From positions 1 to 64,000 of the forward strand of contig NZ_CANMIR010000014.1 of assembly GCF_947498015.1 (NCBI RefSeq): DNA of 64,000 nucleotides, in the 5' to 3' direction. Source of the stretch: an uncultured Neptuniibacter sp. Its GTDB lineage: Bacteria; Pseudomonadota; Gammaproteobacteria; Pseudomonadales; Balneatricaceae. Numbering within the stretch: the stretch's first letter is position 1; the number at the start of each line of letters is the position of its first letter. A program made the translations under genes and the position numbers. Shown here in pieces: positions 46,505-55,351 of the stretch. Below the pieces are notes generated by a model that was given only the letters and a program-made list of their open reading frames with translations, was not told the origin of the DNA and made no database searches.

Positions 46505-47722
46505 ATGCAGATAATTAATATTGTTCTTCTGTTTCTGGCGATGCTGCTGATCTCAGCGGTGATGCACCCATTCGCCAAAAAAGTAAAGCTTCCTTACAGC
46601 CTGGTGCTGGTGATTGCTGGTTTTGTAGGGTCTGAACTGGTTACCTATCTGGGGTATGACACGGGATTACGCTGGCAACACTTCCACCATCTGGTTTTCT
46701 ATATTTTCCTACCGGCACTGGTATTTGAATCGGCGCTGCATATTGATGCCAGAAGCCTGTTAAAAAAGCTCCTGCCAATACTGATTCTGTCTACACCGAT
46801 GATGCTTCTGGTCACCCTTATCAGTGCTACTATGCTGTTTTTTGGGATCGGTTACCCCAATTACTATCCCTTTCTTGCTGCACTACTGACAGGTGCGCTG
46901 CTATCCGCAACGGATCCTGCTGCGGTTCTGGATCTGTTCAAGCAAGCGGGTGTTTCCGAAAAACTGATTTTACTGATGGATGGGGAGAGCCTGCTTAATG
47001 ATGCTGTGGCGATTATGCTATTCGGCCTATTCAGTGGGTTGCTGTTGATGCCGGATGGGGTATTTACTCTGTCGTTTGCTGCTGAGCAGTTTGCCATTAT
47101 CTTTTTCGGGGGCGTCTTAATGGGCGCTGTCACGCTGCTGTTGTTTGGTGGCTTATATCTGCTTATAAAGGATGGCTTCAGCCGCATGATCTTTATGCTA
47201 TCCGCTGCCTACGGTGGATATATCGTGGCTGAATCTCTGCTGCATGTTTCTGGTGTGATCTGTGTGCTGGTGGCAGGGTTGGGGTTTGGTGAGTTAATGC
47301 GAAGGCAAACAGAGGTGGATCAGCAGGAAAACCTGTCAACGTTATGGGGGTTTGGTGGAGAGCTGGCCAACTCTATGATATTTGTACTGTTGGGAGTGAC
47401 CATTACGCTGACGATGTTTGAGCAGCAGTGGCTGGCAATGTTAATCGGGATTGCAGCGGTGCTGATCGCTCGGGCTACAGGCCTGATTCTGGCAGTGCCG
47501 ATGATCAATCTTCTGCCCGGTACCCAGATCAGTTGGAAAGACCAGGCGGTGTTGTACTGGGGTGGTGTCCGCGGGGCGGTCACCATAGCGTTGGCGCTAT
47601 CCCTGCCACTTGAATTGGAATCCTGGTTTACTATTCAATCGATCGCTTATGGAGTTGTACTGTTCTCGCTCTGTGTACAGGCCACTACGACTCCGTTGCT
47701 AATTAAAAAACTGAATCTTTGA
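46505..47722 (+). CDS. Na+/H+ antiporter, CPA1 family (NhaP-like)
   Basis: 405 residues, about 12 transmembrane helices. The conserved pair [17 protein letters not shown] and [14 protein letters not shown], which carries the ion-binding Asp residues, and [17 protein letters not shown] near the C-terminus mark the CPA1/NhaP group. No long cytoplasmic C-terminal tail. It extrudes Na+ or K+ in exchange for protons, as expected for a marine bacterium. The ATG at 46505 has a GGAGAG site. It lies 10 bases upstream of the AIM24-family gene. Confidence 0.9.
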   Translation: MQIINIVLLFLAMLLISAVMHPFAKKVKLPYSLVLVIAGFVGSELVTYLGYDTGLRWQHFHHLVFYIFLPALVFESALHIDARSLLKKLLPILILSTPMMLLVTLISATMLFFGIGYPNYYPFLAALLTGALLSATDPAAVLDLFKQAGVSEKLILLMDGESLLNDAVAIMLFGLFSGLLLMPDGVFTLSFAAEQFAIIFFGGVLMGAVTLLLFGGLYLLIKDGFSRMIFMLSAAYGGYIVAESLLHVSGVICVLVAGLGFGELMRRQTEVDQQENLSTLWGFGGELANSMIFVLLGVTITLTMFEQQWLAMLIGIAAVLIARATGLILAVPMINLLPGTQISWKDQAVLYWGGVRGAVTIALALSLPLELESWFTIQSIAYGVVLFSLCVQATTTPLLIKKLNL

Positions 47723-47732
47723 AGGAAATTCG

Positions 47733-48521
47733 ATGCGTTGTCATGAGGTGGATTACGAAATAATTGGTGAAGCCTTACAGGTGGTTGAGGTGGAGCTAGA
47801 CCCGGGCGAGAAGGTGATCGCTGAAGCGGGCATGATGAACTATATGGAAGAGGGAATCTCTTTTGAAACCAAGATGGGGGATGGTTCTGAACCTGATCAG
47901 GGGTTGATGGGCAAGCTATTCTCTGCCGGTAAGCGCATGGTGATGGGTGAGTCTGTTTTTATGACACACTTTGGGAATGAGGGCGGTGGCAAACGGCGTG
48001 TCGCTTTCGCTGCACCCTATCCGGGAAGTATTGTTCCGCTGAATCTTGCGGATTACGGTGAGCGGATTATCTGCCAGAAAGATGCATTCCTCTGTGCTGC
48101 ACTCGGGACAAAAGTTGAGATTGCCTTCTCCAAGAAGATTGGAGCGGGTTTCTTTGGGGGTGAAGGGTTCATCCTGCAGAAACTAGAAGGCGACGGGATG
48201 GCCTTTGTGCAGGCCGGCGGTACTGTTGTTAAAAAAGATCTCAATGATGAAACCTTAAGAGTGGATACCGGCTGTCTGGTTGGCTTCACTGAGGGGATTG
48301 AGTATGACATTGAGATGGTCAAAGGGCTGAAGTCGATGATTTTTGGTGGAGAGGGACTCTGGCTTGCGACGCTTCGTGGTACCGGTTCTGTATGGGTTCA
48401 GAGCTTACCATTCTCCCGCCTGGCTGATCGACTGATCGCATCCGCGCCCTCATCCGGCGGCTCGGATAAAGGGGAAGGCTCAGTGCTAGGTGGCATCGGA
48501 CGGATGCTTGATGGAGATTAA
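47733..48521 (+). CDS. TIGR00266/AIM24 family protein
   Basis: 262 residues of the AIM24 beta-rich fold: the N-terminal [31 protein letters not shown], central [14 protein letters not shown] and C-terminal [31 protein letters not shown] are characteristic. Its function is unknown. A Gly/Ser-rich tail ([17 protein letters not shown]) follows the domain. It begins 10 bases after the antiporter and is probably co-transcribed with it. Confidence 0.88.
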   Translation: MRCHEVDYEIIGEALQVVEVELDPGEKVIAEAGMMNYMEEGISFETKMGDGSEPDQGLMGKLFSAGKRMVMGESVFMTHFGNEGGGKRRVAFAAPYPGSIVPLNLADYGERIICQKDAFLCAALGTKVEIAFSKKIGAGFFGGEGFILQKLEGDGMAFVQAGGTVVKKDLNDETLRVDTGCLVGFTEGIEYDIEMVKGLKSMIFGGEGLWLATLRGTGSVWVQSLPFSRLADRLIASAPSSGGSDKGEGSVLGGIGRMLDGD

Positions 48522-48635
48522 CCGAAACTGAATTATAACCCTGTAACGGCTATGACAATATGCTGAAAGCCGGTATATTTATGGCCTTTGAATTTCTGCT
48601 TAGCTCCAAGCGCTCAAGTCGTTACAGGTGTCATC

Positions 48636-49589
48636 TTGAGAAACAAGCTGGTTATTACCCTCACCACGGTGTATGGGTCTCGCCAATATACATTTAATCA
48701 GGTCGCAAAATACCTGCTGCTGCTTTTTATCATACTGGCAGCATTAAGTTTTTTTGTCTCGAACGCTCTGCTAGTGGTGAAAACCGATGATCTGGCTGAT
48801 CTGGAGGAGGATCACCAGGAACTCAGTGAGAACTATGAGTTGATGGTCGGTTCGCAACAGCTTTATATAGATGAACTGAAAAACTTAAGTCTGTCGCTCA
48901 GCACGCTTAAAAGTGAGCGCGATCAGTTAGAAGAGGAAAATCTGAGGATCGGAGAGCTGAACTCATCGCTGGATAACTCGCTCAATGGGCTTGAGAGTTT
49001 ACTGGGGATGGAACCGACGACAGAGATTGACCCTCTGCGAGCGGAGCTGCTAACCATTGAAGCGAATAAGCGGCTGTTTTTCCTGCACAGTATACCAAAT
49101 GGTGTACCGATTCAGGCGATCCGGATATCGGATAAGTTTGGACCACGTATCCATCCGGTTAAAAAGAAGCGGGTGATACATCATGGTATCGATTTTAAAG
49201 CGAATCGTGGAACACCGGTTTATGCAACAGCGGACGGTGTCGTTGAGTTTGGCGGTTTTCATAAATCCAGTGGATTTGGAAAGCTGGTAATATTGCAGCA
49301 TAACTTCGGTTTTAAAACGTACTTTGCGCATCTGGATGCGGTCAAAGTAAAGTCGGGAGAGTTCGTCAGTAAGGGACAACTGATTGGATTGAGTGGCAAC
49401 ACCGGTTTATCGACGGGGCCGCACCTTCATTATGAGGTCAGGCATCTGTTTACGGCAATTGACCCTGAACCCTTCCTCTCCTGGGACATAACAAAATTTG
49501 ACTCTTTGTTTACAAAGGTTAAGGGCGTGAAATGGGCATCCTTAAAAAATCTGTACCCTCTAAATCAGCACAATCAGCTATCACAATAA
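48636..49589 (+). CDS. M23 family metallopeptidase, membrane anchored
   Basis: About 317 residues: an N-terminal transmembrane helix (VAKYLLLLFIILAALSFFVSNALL), a periplasmic coiled coil (about 45-125) and a C-terminal M23 endopeptidase. Zinc-site motifs are intact: HHGIDFKANRGTPVYA (HxxxD) and STGPHLHYEVR (HxH). This NlpD/MepM-like domain cuts peptidoglycan cross-bridges or activates amidases. TTG 48636 follows AGGTG; an earlier TTG at 48588 is possible, with no ATG available. The last 58 bases overlap the bactofilin gene. Confidence 0.85.
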   Translation: MRNKLVITLTTVYGSRQYTFNQVAKYLLLLFIILAALSFFVSNALLVVKTDDLADLEEDHQELSENYELMVGSQQLYIDELKNLSLSLSTLKSERDQLEEENLRIGELNSSLDNSLNGLESLLGMEPTTEIDPLRAELLTIEANKRLFFLHSIPNGVPIQAIRISDKFGPRIHPVKKKRVIHHGIDFKANRGTPVYATADGVVEFGGFHKSSGFGKLVILQHNFGFKTYFAHLDAVKVKSGEFVSKGQLIGLSGNTGLSTGPHLHYEVRHLFTAIDPEPFLSWDITKFDSLFTKVKGVKWASLKNLYPLNQHNQLSQ

Positions 49590-49981
49590 TCGCTGAAGGG
49601 AATAAATTCTGCGGCGATATGAGCATTGTGGGCAAGATGCATATCGATGGTATCTTCGAGGGCAATGTATCCTCACTGGATAATATCTCAATAGGAAAGA
49701 CAGGCCATGTTCGTGGCTTGATTAAAGCGCGTGCAGTGGACGTATGCGGACTGCTTGAGGGAGAAGTGATCTGTGATGAACTTCATATTGATTCGGGCGG
49801 TCAGGTCAGAGCAACGGTCGAAAGCAAACAGATGTCAATCCACCCTCAGGGTTGTTTTGTCGGTGAGCGTCGTATGAAAGAGACCTCAGCTCTTGATGAT
49901 CAGAGTGCCCGTGTTGAGACGGGGCTGGATGCGATCGATTCGCTGCCAACTAAAGTGGTATTGGATAGCAAACCTGAATAA
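49532..49981 (+). CDS. Bactofilin (polymer-forming cytoskeletal protein)
   Basis: 149 residues with the bactofilin beta-helix: repeated GXXXXXGXXXGXI turns from about residue 25 to 115 (FCGDMSIVGKMHIDGIFEGNVSS, GHVRGLIKARAVDVCGLLEGEVIC), flanked by disordered ends. It polymerises without nucleotide and helps localise cell-wall enzymes. The gene overlaps the M23 peptidase by 58 bases in another frame, so the two are translationally linked; M23-bactofilin pairs control cell shape in other proteobacteria. Confidence 0.9.
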   Translation: MGILKKSVPSKSAQSAITIIAEGNKFCGDMSIVGKMHIDGIFEGNVSSLDNISIGKTGHVRGLIKARAVDVCGLLEGEVICDELHIDSGGQVRATVESKQMSIHPQGCFVGERRMKETSALDDQSARVETGLDAIDSLPTKVVLDSKPE

Positions 49982-50041
49982 TCAACATTAGTACTGAGTC
50001 AATAACAAACGCTATATCAGCCAGTAAGTTGGGTAGAGTCG

Positions 50042-50809
50042 ATGTGTGAATTGTTGGGCATGAGCGCTAATGTGCCTACAGATATATGTTTTTCCTTTGC
50101 AGGCTTAATGCAAAGGGGGGGAGGTACCGGGCCTCATAAAGATGGTTGGGGTATCGCCTTTTATGAGGGGAAAGGGGCGCGTTGCTTCCATGACCCTAAT
50201 CCAAGCGTTGAATCAAAGATCGCCAATCTGATTAAAGAGCATCCGATTAAGAGCCATGTAGTTATCAGTCATATTCGTCAGGCGAATGTGGGGAGTATCT
50301 GCCTTGAAAATACGCACCCTTTTCAGCGTGAGCTTTGGGGGTATACCTGGACATTTGCACACAATGGACAGTTGGATCAGGCTCTGTTTGATAAGCCGCT
50401 GAGTTTTTATCATCCGGTGGGGACTACCGATAGTGAGTACGCTTTCTGTTGGTTGTTGGGGGAGCTTCGGACCCGCTTCCCGCAACGCCCTGAGAGCTTC
50501 TCAGAAGTTTCTGCTTTTATTCATCAGCTTTGTGAGGAGCTCCGGGAATTGGGTGTATTCAATATGTTATTAACCGAATCCACCCATCTGTTTGCTTTTT
50601 GTGGCAGTAAACTCTCATGGATTACCCGAAAGGCACCTTTTGGTGAGGCTAGTCTTACCGATTGTGAAATGACTGTCGATTTTGTAAAAGAGACGACACC
50701 AGAGGATATTGTTACGGTTATTGCGACAGTGCCATTAACCGAGAATGAAGAGTGGGTGTCACTGAAACCCGGTGAACTGGTTACATTCGTTCAGGGATTA
50801 CCACAGTAA
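50042..50809 (+). CDS. Class II glutamine amidotransferase (YafJ-like)
   Basis: 255 residues. The nucleophile Cys follows the initiator Met directly (MCELLGMS), and [22 protein letters not shown] and the oxyanion FAHNGQL are all present, so the glutaminase site is complete. No synthetase domain is attached; the acceptor is unknown. It is the intact reference for the degenerate paralogue at 19606-20379. It lies upstream of the acyl-CoA ligase. Confidence 0.92.
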   Translation: MCELLGMSANVPTDICFSFAGLMQRGGGTGPHKDGWGIAFYEGKGARCFHDPNPSVESKIANLIKEHPIKSHVVISHIRQANVGSICLENTHPFQRELWGYTWTFAHNGQLDQALFDKPLSFYHPVGTTDSEYAFCWLLGELRTRFPQRPESFSEVSAFIHQLCEELRELGVFNMLLTESTHLFAFCGSKLSWITRKAPFGEASLTDCEMTVDFVKETTPEDIVTVIATVPLTENEEWVSLKPGELVTFVQGLPQ

Positions 50810-50844
50810 ATGTTCCCCCTCTCTCAGCCTGAGGAGTATGGTCG

Positions 50845-52515
50845 ATGAGAGAAGAAACCGATCTAGAGCGCCTGGCGCATCAGATTAAGCAGCACATAAG
50901 TCTGACCGAACTTTGGAATCAAGCCTGTCAGGATTTTTCTTATAAGCAGGCTTACTCCAATATGGGGGGGAGTATCACCTATGCGGAGCTTGATGCTGCG
51001 GCAACCAAGCTGGCTGCATTTTTCCAGAACCACACAGCTTTGAACCCTGGCGATCGCATAGCCATTCAGTTGCCTAATCTACTGCAATATCCGGTTGCTG
51101 TACTGGCTGCTTTGCGAGCAGGTTTGGTGATCGTAAATACTAACCCTCTCTACACAGCAGCGGAGACGATCCACCAGTTTAATCAGGCAGAGGTGAAAGG
51201 TGTAATTGTCCTGGCCAATACTGCCAAAATGCTGGAGGAGGTGATACCCCAGACTTCGGTTAAAACGGTTGTAGTCACGCAGTTGGCGGATATGCACCCC
51301 GCACCACGGCGTTGGATAATCAATTACACCGCTAAGTTCATCCGTAAAATTGTGCCCCGCTATAAAATTCCAGGGGCGGTCTCCTGGCATAAGGCGCTTT
51401 CGAAGGGTGGGCACTCTGTTTTCAGTGCAGTAGAGCAACATCCTGAAGATCCTGCACTTATACAGTATACAGTGGGCACGACGGGGACGCCCAAAGGGGC
51501 GACTCTCTCTCATCGCAACCTGATCGCCAATGTACTTCAACTGAAAAGCCGGTTGCCTGACACTCTAAGAGTGGGAGAGGAGGTTGCAATTGCGCCTTTA
51601 CCGCTCTATCACATCTATAGCTTCATTATGCACTGTGTAGTGATGCCGATACTGGGCGCTCATATGGTACTGATTACCAATCCACGAGATACCAGTGGCT
51701 TTATAAAAGAGTTAGGGCGCTGGGATTTTACCGTCTTTTCGGGAATCAATACGCTGTTTGTATCGTTATGCCAAAGAGAGTCGTTTGCACTGTTGGATAT
51801 GACCCGTTTGAAGTTAACCATGTCAGGTGGGATGGCGCTGACCCGCTCGGTGAGTGAGGAGTGGGAGAGGTTAACCGGTTGCCCCATTTTGCAAGGGTAT
51901 GGCCTTACCGAAGCTTCACCTGTTGTTGCCTTGGGTACTCCACATAACCAGCCATTTGGCACGGTTGGGAAGCCTTTACCGCTCACAGAAGTAAAGATCG
52001 CTGGGGAGCAGGGGGAGGAGCTTTGTTCAGGTGAAACAGGTGAGCTGATTGTTCGCGGTCCACAAATTATGGCAGGCTACTGGAACGATGATTCCGCCAT
52101 TCCTGACAGTGAGGGCTGGTTGGCGACCGGGGATATTGCCCGAATTGCAGAAGATGGCAATCTGTATATCGTTGACCGGAAAAAAGACATTATTAACATC
52201 TCCGGTTTTCCTGTATATCCGAATGAGTTGGAAAATGTAATCTCCAGCCACCCGGATGTCATTGAGTGTGCGGTTATCGGCTTACCTGATGAAACCTGTG
52301 GAGAGGTCATTAAGCTGTTTGTCGTCACCTCAAACCGCCGGCTTACGGTTAAACAGGTGCGTGAATACTGCCGGGAGCGCTTGACCTCCTATAAAGTTCC
52401 TCGATTGGTCGAATTTCGTACCTACCTGCCTAAGTCCAATGTGGGAAAAGTGCTGCGGCGCGCTCTATTGGAGGATGAATTAAATCGTATGCAGAAGCTG
52501 CGTAAGCGAATATAG
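50845..52515 (+). CDS. Long-chain acyl-CoA ligase-like AMP-binding protein (FadD-like)
   Basis: 556 residues, complete ANL adenylating enzyme. The P-loop reads YTVGTTGTPKGATLSHRN, with motif A5 ILQGYGLTEASP, WLATGDIA and the FACS-like DRKKDIINISGFPVYPNELE hinge; the final catalytic Lys lies in LPKSNVGKVLRRAL. Best match in style is FadD-type fatty acyl-CoA ligase; a medium-chain or aromatic substrate is possible. A GAGGAG site sits 8 bases before ATG 50845. Followed by the YitT family gene. Confidence 0.9.
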   Translation: MREETDLERLAHQIKQHISLTELWNQACQDFSYKQAYSNMGGSITYAELDAAATKLAAFFQNHTALNPGDRIAIQLPNLLQYPVAVLAALRAGLVIVNTNPLYTAAETIHQFNQAEVKGVIVLANTAKMLEEVIPQTSVKTVVVTQLADMHPAPRRWIINYTAKFIRKIVPRYKIPGAVSWHKALSKGGHSVFSAVEQHPEDPALIQYTVGTTGTPKGATLSHRNLIANVLQLKSRLPDTLRVGEEVAIAPLPLYHIYSFIMHCVVMPILGAHMVLITNPRDTSGFIKELGRWDFTVFSGINTLFVSLCQRESFALLDMTRLKLTMSGGMALTRSVSEEWERLTGCPILQGYGLTEASPVVALGTPHNQPFGTVGKPLPLTEVKIAGEQGEELCSGETGELIVRGPQIMAGYWNDDSAIPDSEGWLATGDIARIAEDGNLYIVDRKKDIINISGFPVYPNELENVISSHPDVIECAVIGLPDETCGEVIKLFVVTSNRRLTVKQVREYCRERLTSYKVPRLVEFRTYLPKSNVGKVLRRALLEDELNRMQKLRKRI

Positions 52516-52550
52516 TCAGTCTTTCACGATCTCATTTAGGCGCTCAAACC

Positions 52551-53396
52551 ATGGATAAGTTGAAGATACTGCTGGAATATCTGCTGATTATTCTGGGTTG
52601 TGCCAGTCTTGCATTTGGCATTGTGATGTTCCTGGCTCCCAACCAGATCCCTGCAGGTGGCCCGCCCGGTTTGGCTATTTTGGGTAATTATGCTTTAGGT
52701 CTCAGCCCGGGGTTAATTCTGTTTCTAGTCAATGCGCCTTTGATTCTGGCAGGCTATAAGTTATTAGGGCGGAAACTATTTATCCGTTCTATGATAGTCG
52801 TACTACTGACCTCGGTTATGACGGATGGCCTGCCTCTGTTGATGGCGCTCCCCGATCTTGGGGATAACCGGCTTCTGAATGCGCTTTACGGGGGTGTCAT
52901 GGTTGGCCTGGGAATCGGCTTGATGTTCAAAGCGGGTTCCTCTTCGGGAGGCTGGAGCATTCTGGCACGACTGATCGCTACCCGTTTTAATCTCAGTCTG
53001 GGGCAGTGTTTATTTTTTATGGATGCCGCTGTAATCCTGCTTTCAGCCGCGGTATTTCAGGACTTTGAAGCCGCGATGCTGGGTGGTATTGCTGTCTTTG
53101 TTACCGGAAGAATGGTGGATCTGATTGTATCCGGATCTTCAGATATCAAAGTTGTACATATCTCCTGCTGGAAAGCAGATCGGTTGAAGCCGATAATTGA
53201 GCAGCAGATGGGTATTTCTGGCTCAGTGGTAAAAGCGACCAGTATGAAAAGTGGTGGTGAGAAAGAGATACTGTTTTTGATTATCGAGAAAACCCAGCTG
53301 GTACCGATACGAAAGTTGGTTGAAACTCATGACCCGGATGCATATCTGGTTGTAATGAATGCGATGGAAGTATACGGTACGGGCTCGCGTGCTTGA
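52551..53396 (+). CDS. YitT family membrane protein (DUF161/DUF2179)
   Basis: 281 residues: about five membrane helices with the repeated GxxFG/PGG pattern of DUF161 (FLAPNQIPAGGPPGLAI, AGSSSGGWSILARLI) and a C-terminal cytoplasmic DUF2179 domain (about 200-281). The family has no established role. It precedes the first MarR gene by 31 bases and could share its transcript, although its function need not relate to the iac genes. Confidence 0.88.
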   Translation: MDKLKILLEYLLIILGCASLAFGIVMFLAPNQIPAGGPPGLAILGNYALGLSPGLILFLVNAPLILAGYKLLGRKLFIRSMIVVLLTSVMTDGLPLLMALPDLGDNRLLNALYGGVMVGLGIGLMFKAGSSSGGWSILARLIATRFNLSLGQCLFFMDAAVILLSAAVFQDFEAAMLGGIAVFVTGRMVDLIVSGSSDIKVVHISCWKADRLKPIIEQQMGISGSVVKATSMKSGGEKEILFLIIEKTQLVPIRKLVETHDPDAYLVVMNAMEVYGTGSRA

Positions 53397-53427
53397 CCCT
53401 TCCAAGAGAGATACAGAGACTGTTTAG

Positions 53428-53904
53428 ATGAGTAGTAAAGCCAAAAAACTGGAAAGATACTTACCCTCCAGTGAAAACTTTGAGATTGATGAGTTTCCAT
53501 TTTACTGGGTAGCCCGTCTGAATGCTCTCTACAGTATCGAAATTGAAAAAACGCTAAAACCGATGAATATGGATATTTCTCGTTGGCGTGTGGCGATGTT
53601 ACTGCGGTTGCATGGCCAGTTAAGTATCTCTGATATTGCTGAGCATGCACTGGGTAAACTGCCTACCATTACCAAGATTGTTTATCGGATGCGTGATGAG
53701 GGGTTAGTTGGTGTTGAGCCATCCCCTGATGATGGGCGCGTTACGATTGTATCCCTGACGGATAAAGGCTTTGAGAATGTTGAGTTGGTGCGAGAAAAAA
53801 CTCAGGGCTTGTTCGAGAAAGCGTTTCAGGGCTTCACTGAGCCCCAGATAAACAAAACAACGCAGCTGTTACGACGATATTTCGACAATCTTTCCCAAGA
53901 CTAA
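53428..53904 (+). CDS. MarR family regulator, IacR-like copy 1
   Basis: 158 residues with a MarR winged helix: recognition segment SISDIAEHALGKLPTITKIVYRMRDEGLV and wing DDGRVTIVSLTDKG. It is closely paralogous to the gene at 54550-55017; both share SRWRVA, IAEHALGK and PTITKIVYRMRDE word for word. Known iac clusters are controlled by the MarR repressor IacR, which releases DNA on binding indole-3-acetate. Which copy is the true IacR cannot be decided here. Weak ribosome site (GAGA) before ATG 53428. Confidence 0.85.
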   Translation: MSSKAKKLERYLPSSENFEIDEFPFYWVARLNALYSIEIEKTLKPMNMDISRWRVAMLLRLHGQLSISDIAEHALGKLPTITKIVYRMRDEGLVGVEPSPDDGRVTIVSLTDKGFENVELVREKTQGLFEKAFQGFTEPQINKTTQLLRRYFDNLSQD

Positions 53905-54105
53905 TTTGAGTCAAATCAGTCCAGTAGCCAGAAATAGGCCGCCTGGTTGTCAGAAGATTGTAGCGTGTGTAGCAAATTTATAATGCTGCCATAGCTGTTC
54001 CATGGCGCTCGTAGATAGCTCCGGTTCCATGTTCAATTCTGAACCCCTCTTTCATTTCTAACTGACTTTAATCAAGTTAATGGGTGCATTTTTCTGTGTT
54101 AATAG

Positions 54106-54131
54106 TTGAATATTCAATTGAATGTTATACT
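54106..54131 (+). promoter_or_regulatory. Promoter and candidate MarR operator upstream of the globin gene
   Basis: Two overlapping perfect 12-bp palindromes, TTGAATATTCAA (54106-54117) and ATTCAATTGAAT (54112-54123), run into an extended -10 box TGTTATACT (54123-54131). The segment TTCAATTGAATGTTA (54113-54127) matches TTCAAGTGAATATTA at the iacH promoter at 13 of 15 positions. A repressor bound here would cover the promoter. Confidence 0.6.
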
Positions 54132-54167
54132 TAATATTTAAGTCATTATCGGTGTAAGGTTATTGAT

Positions 54168-54545
54168 ATGCAGACCCCTTATGAGTTGTTAGGTGGAGAT
54201 CCAGGAGTGCGAGCGCTTGCTGATGAGTTTTATCGTGTGATGGCTCAGCGAGAGGAGGCTGCGGATATTCGCAAGATGCATGGTCAGGACTTGGGTCCAG
54301 TCAGTGAAAAGCTTTATATGTTTCTGTCTGGCTGGTTGGGCGGTGATAATCTCTATTTAAAGAAATATGGAACAGTCTGCCTGTCGAGTCCCCACGCCAG
54401 ATATGCAATAGGTGAGGCAGAGAGGGATCAATGGTTGGCGTGTATGCAGCAGGCGCTTCTTAATATCGGTGCGTCAGAAGAGCTTCAGACAATGCTCAGG
54501 GAGCCGTTATTTAATCTCGCTGATCTGATGCGCAATAAGGATTAA
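54168..54545 (+). CDS. Group II truncated haemoglobin (TrHbO-like)
   Basis: 125 residues. YELLGGDPGVRALADEFYRVM, KLYMFLSGWLGG, LYLKKYG and IGEAERDQWLACMQQAL match group II truncated globins, including a Tyr in helix B, the proximal His (SSPHARYAI) and the conserved Trp of helix G. Such globins bind O2 or NO and may detoxify reactive nitrogen. It sits between the two MarR genes and has its own promoter with the shared palindrome; TAAGGT is the ribosome site. Its link to indole-acetate oxidation is inference from position. Confidence 0.92.
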   Translation: MQTPYELLGGDPGVRALADEFYRVMAQREEAADIRKMHGQDLGPVSEKLYMFLSGWLGGDNLYLKKYGTVCLSSPHARYAIGEAERDQWLACMQQALLNIGASEELQTMLREPLFNLADLMRNKD

Positions 54546-54549
54546 ACAG

Positions 54550-55017
54550 ATGCCAGAGCGTTTGGAGAGAAACTATCTTCCATCAAGTGATCACTTTGAG
54601 ATAGATGCTTATCCATTCTATTGGATTGCTCGTTTAAATGCCCGTTATGGTATTGCCATGGAGCAAACCTTAAAGCCTCTGAATATGGACCTTTCACGTT
54701 GGCGTGTGGCAGTTTTGCTGCATCACTATACCGAATTGAGTATCTCTGAAATTGCCGAACACGCCTTAGGTAAAATGCCGACCATCACTAAAATAGTCTA
54801 TCGGATGAGGGATGAAGATCTCGTCAGTGTCGCTCCTAGTGAAAAGGATGGGCGGGTCATCAAGGTTAGGCTGACTCCTTTAGGTGAACAGAATGTGACT
54901 CATGTTCTGGAGCGGACGCAGGATCTATTTAAAAAAGCCTTCAAAGGGATGAGTGATGCTCAGATCCGGAAGATGACGGATCTCCTTGGGCGGGTTTTTG
55001 ACAATATTGACAGCTAA
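54550..55017 (+). CDS. iacR: MarR family regulator, IacR-like copy 2
   Basis: 155 residues, tandem paralogue of 53428-53904 with the same winged helix (SISEIAEHALGKMPTITKIVYRMRDEDLV). It starts 4 bases after the globin stop, so globin and regulator are one transcript ending at the terminator at 55016-55045. Being the last gene before the iac promoter, it is the better IacR candidate. The most variable regions between copies are the N-terminal residues and the linker helices around the ligand pocket, so the two may respond to different ligands. Confidence 0.82.
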   Translation: MPERLERNYLPSSDHFEIDAYPFYWIARLNARYGIAMEQTLKPLNMDLSRWRVAVLLHHYTELSISEIAEHALGKMPTITKIVYRMRDEDLVSVAPSEKDGRVIKVRLTPLGEQNVTHVLERTQDLFKKAFKGMSDAQIRKMTDLLGRVFDNIDS

Positions 55018-55045
55018 AAAGGCTACCGAAAGGGTGGCCTTTTTA
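55016..55045 (+). terminator. Rho-independent terminator after the second marR gene
   Basis: Stem AGGCTACC / GGGTGGCCT, loop GAAA region, flanked by AAAAA and TTTTT; its left arm begins within the marR stop codon. Confidence 0.85.
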
Positions 55046-55239
55046 TTGTGCGGTAGCGTAATAAAATGACCTGTTTTGGTGCCCGTATTTCGATCAATTG
55101 ATATTTTAAAATTCGTTACATTCTGTTACAAAATCAAACTTCCTTCCTAACTAATTGATAAATATAAATTTAATTTATTGTTTTTATCAAATGGTTAAGC
55201 GGTTTCATCATTTGATAAAAAATCCTTGATTTATATTAG

Positions 55240-55268
55240 TTGACATTTCAAGTGAATATTACGATTAT
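55240..55268 (+). promoter_or_regulatory. iac operon promoter with candidate MarR operator
   Basis: Perfect -35 box TTGACA (55240-55245), 17-base spacer, -10-like GATTAT (55263-55268). The spacer contains TTCAAGTGAATATTA (55247-55261), the same motif as at the globin promoter. The surrounding 55046-55351 stretch (about 300 bases) is very AT-rich and holds no gene. Confidence 0.6.
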
Positions 55269-55351
55269 TTGATCATCGAATGACTTAAATTCAGGTCTTC
55301 GCGATAACTATAAAAATAGTGTTAAGCAGATTAGTTATAGGGTGCGAATCA

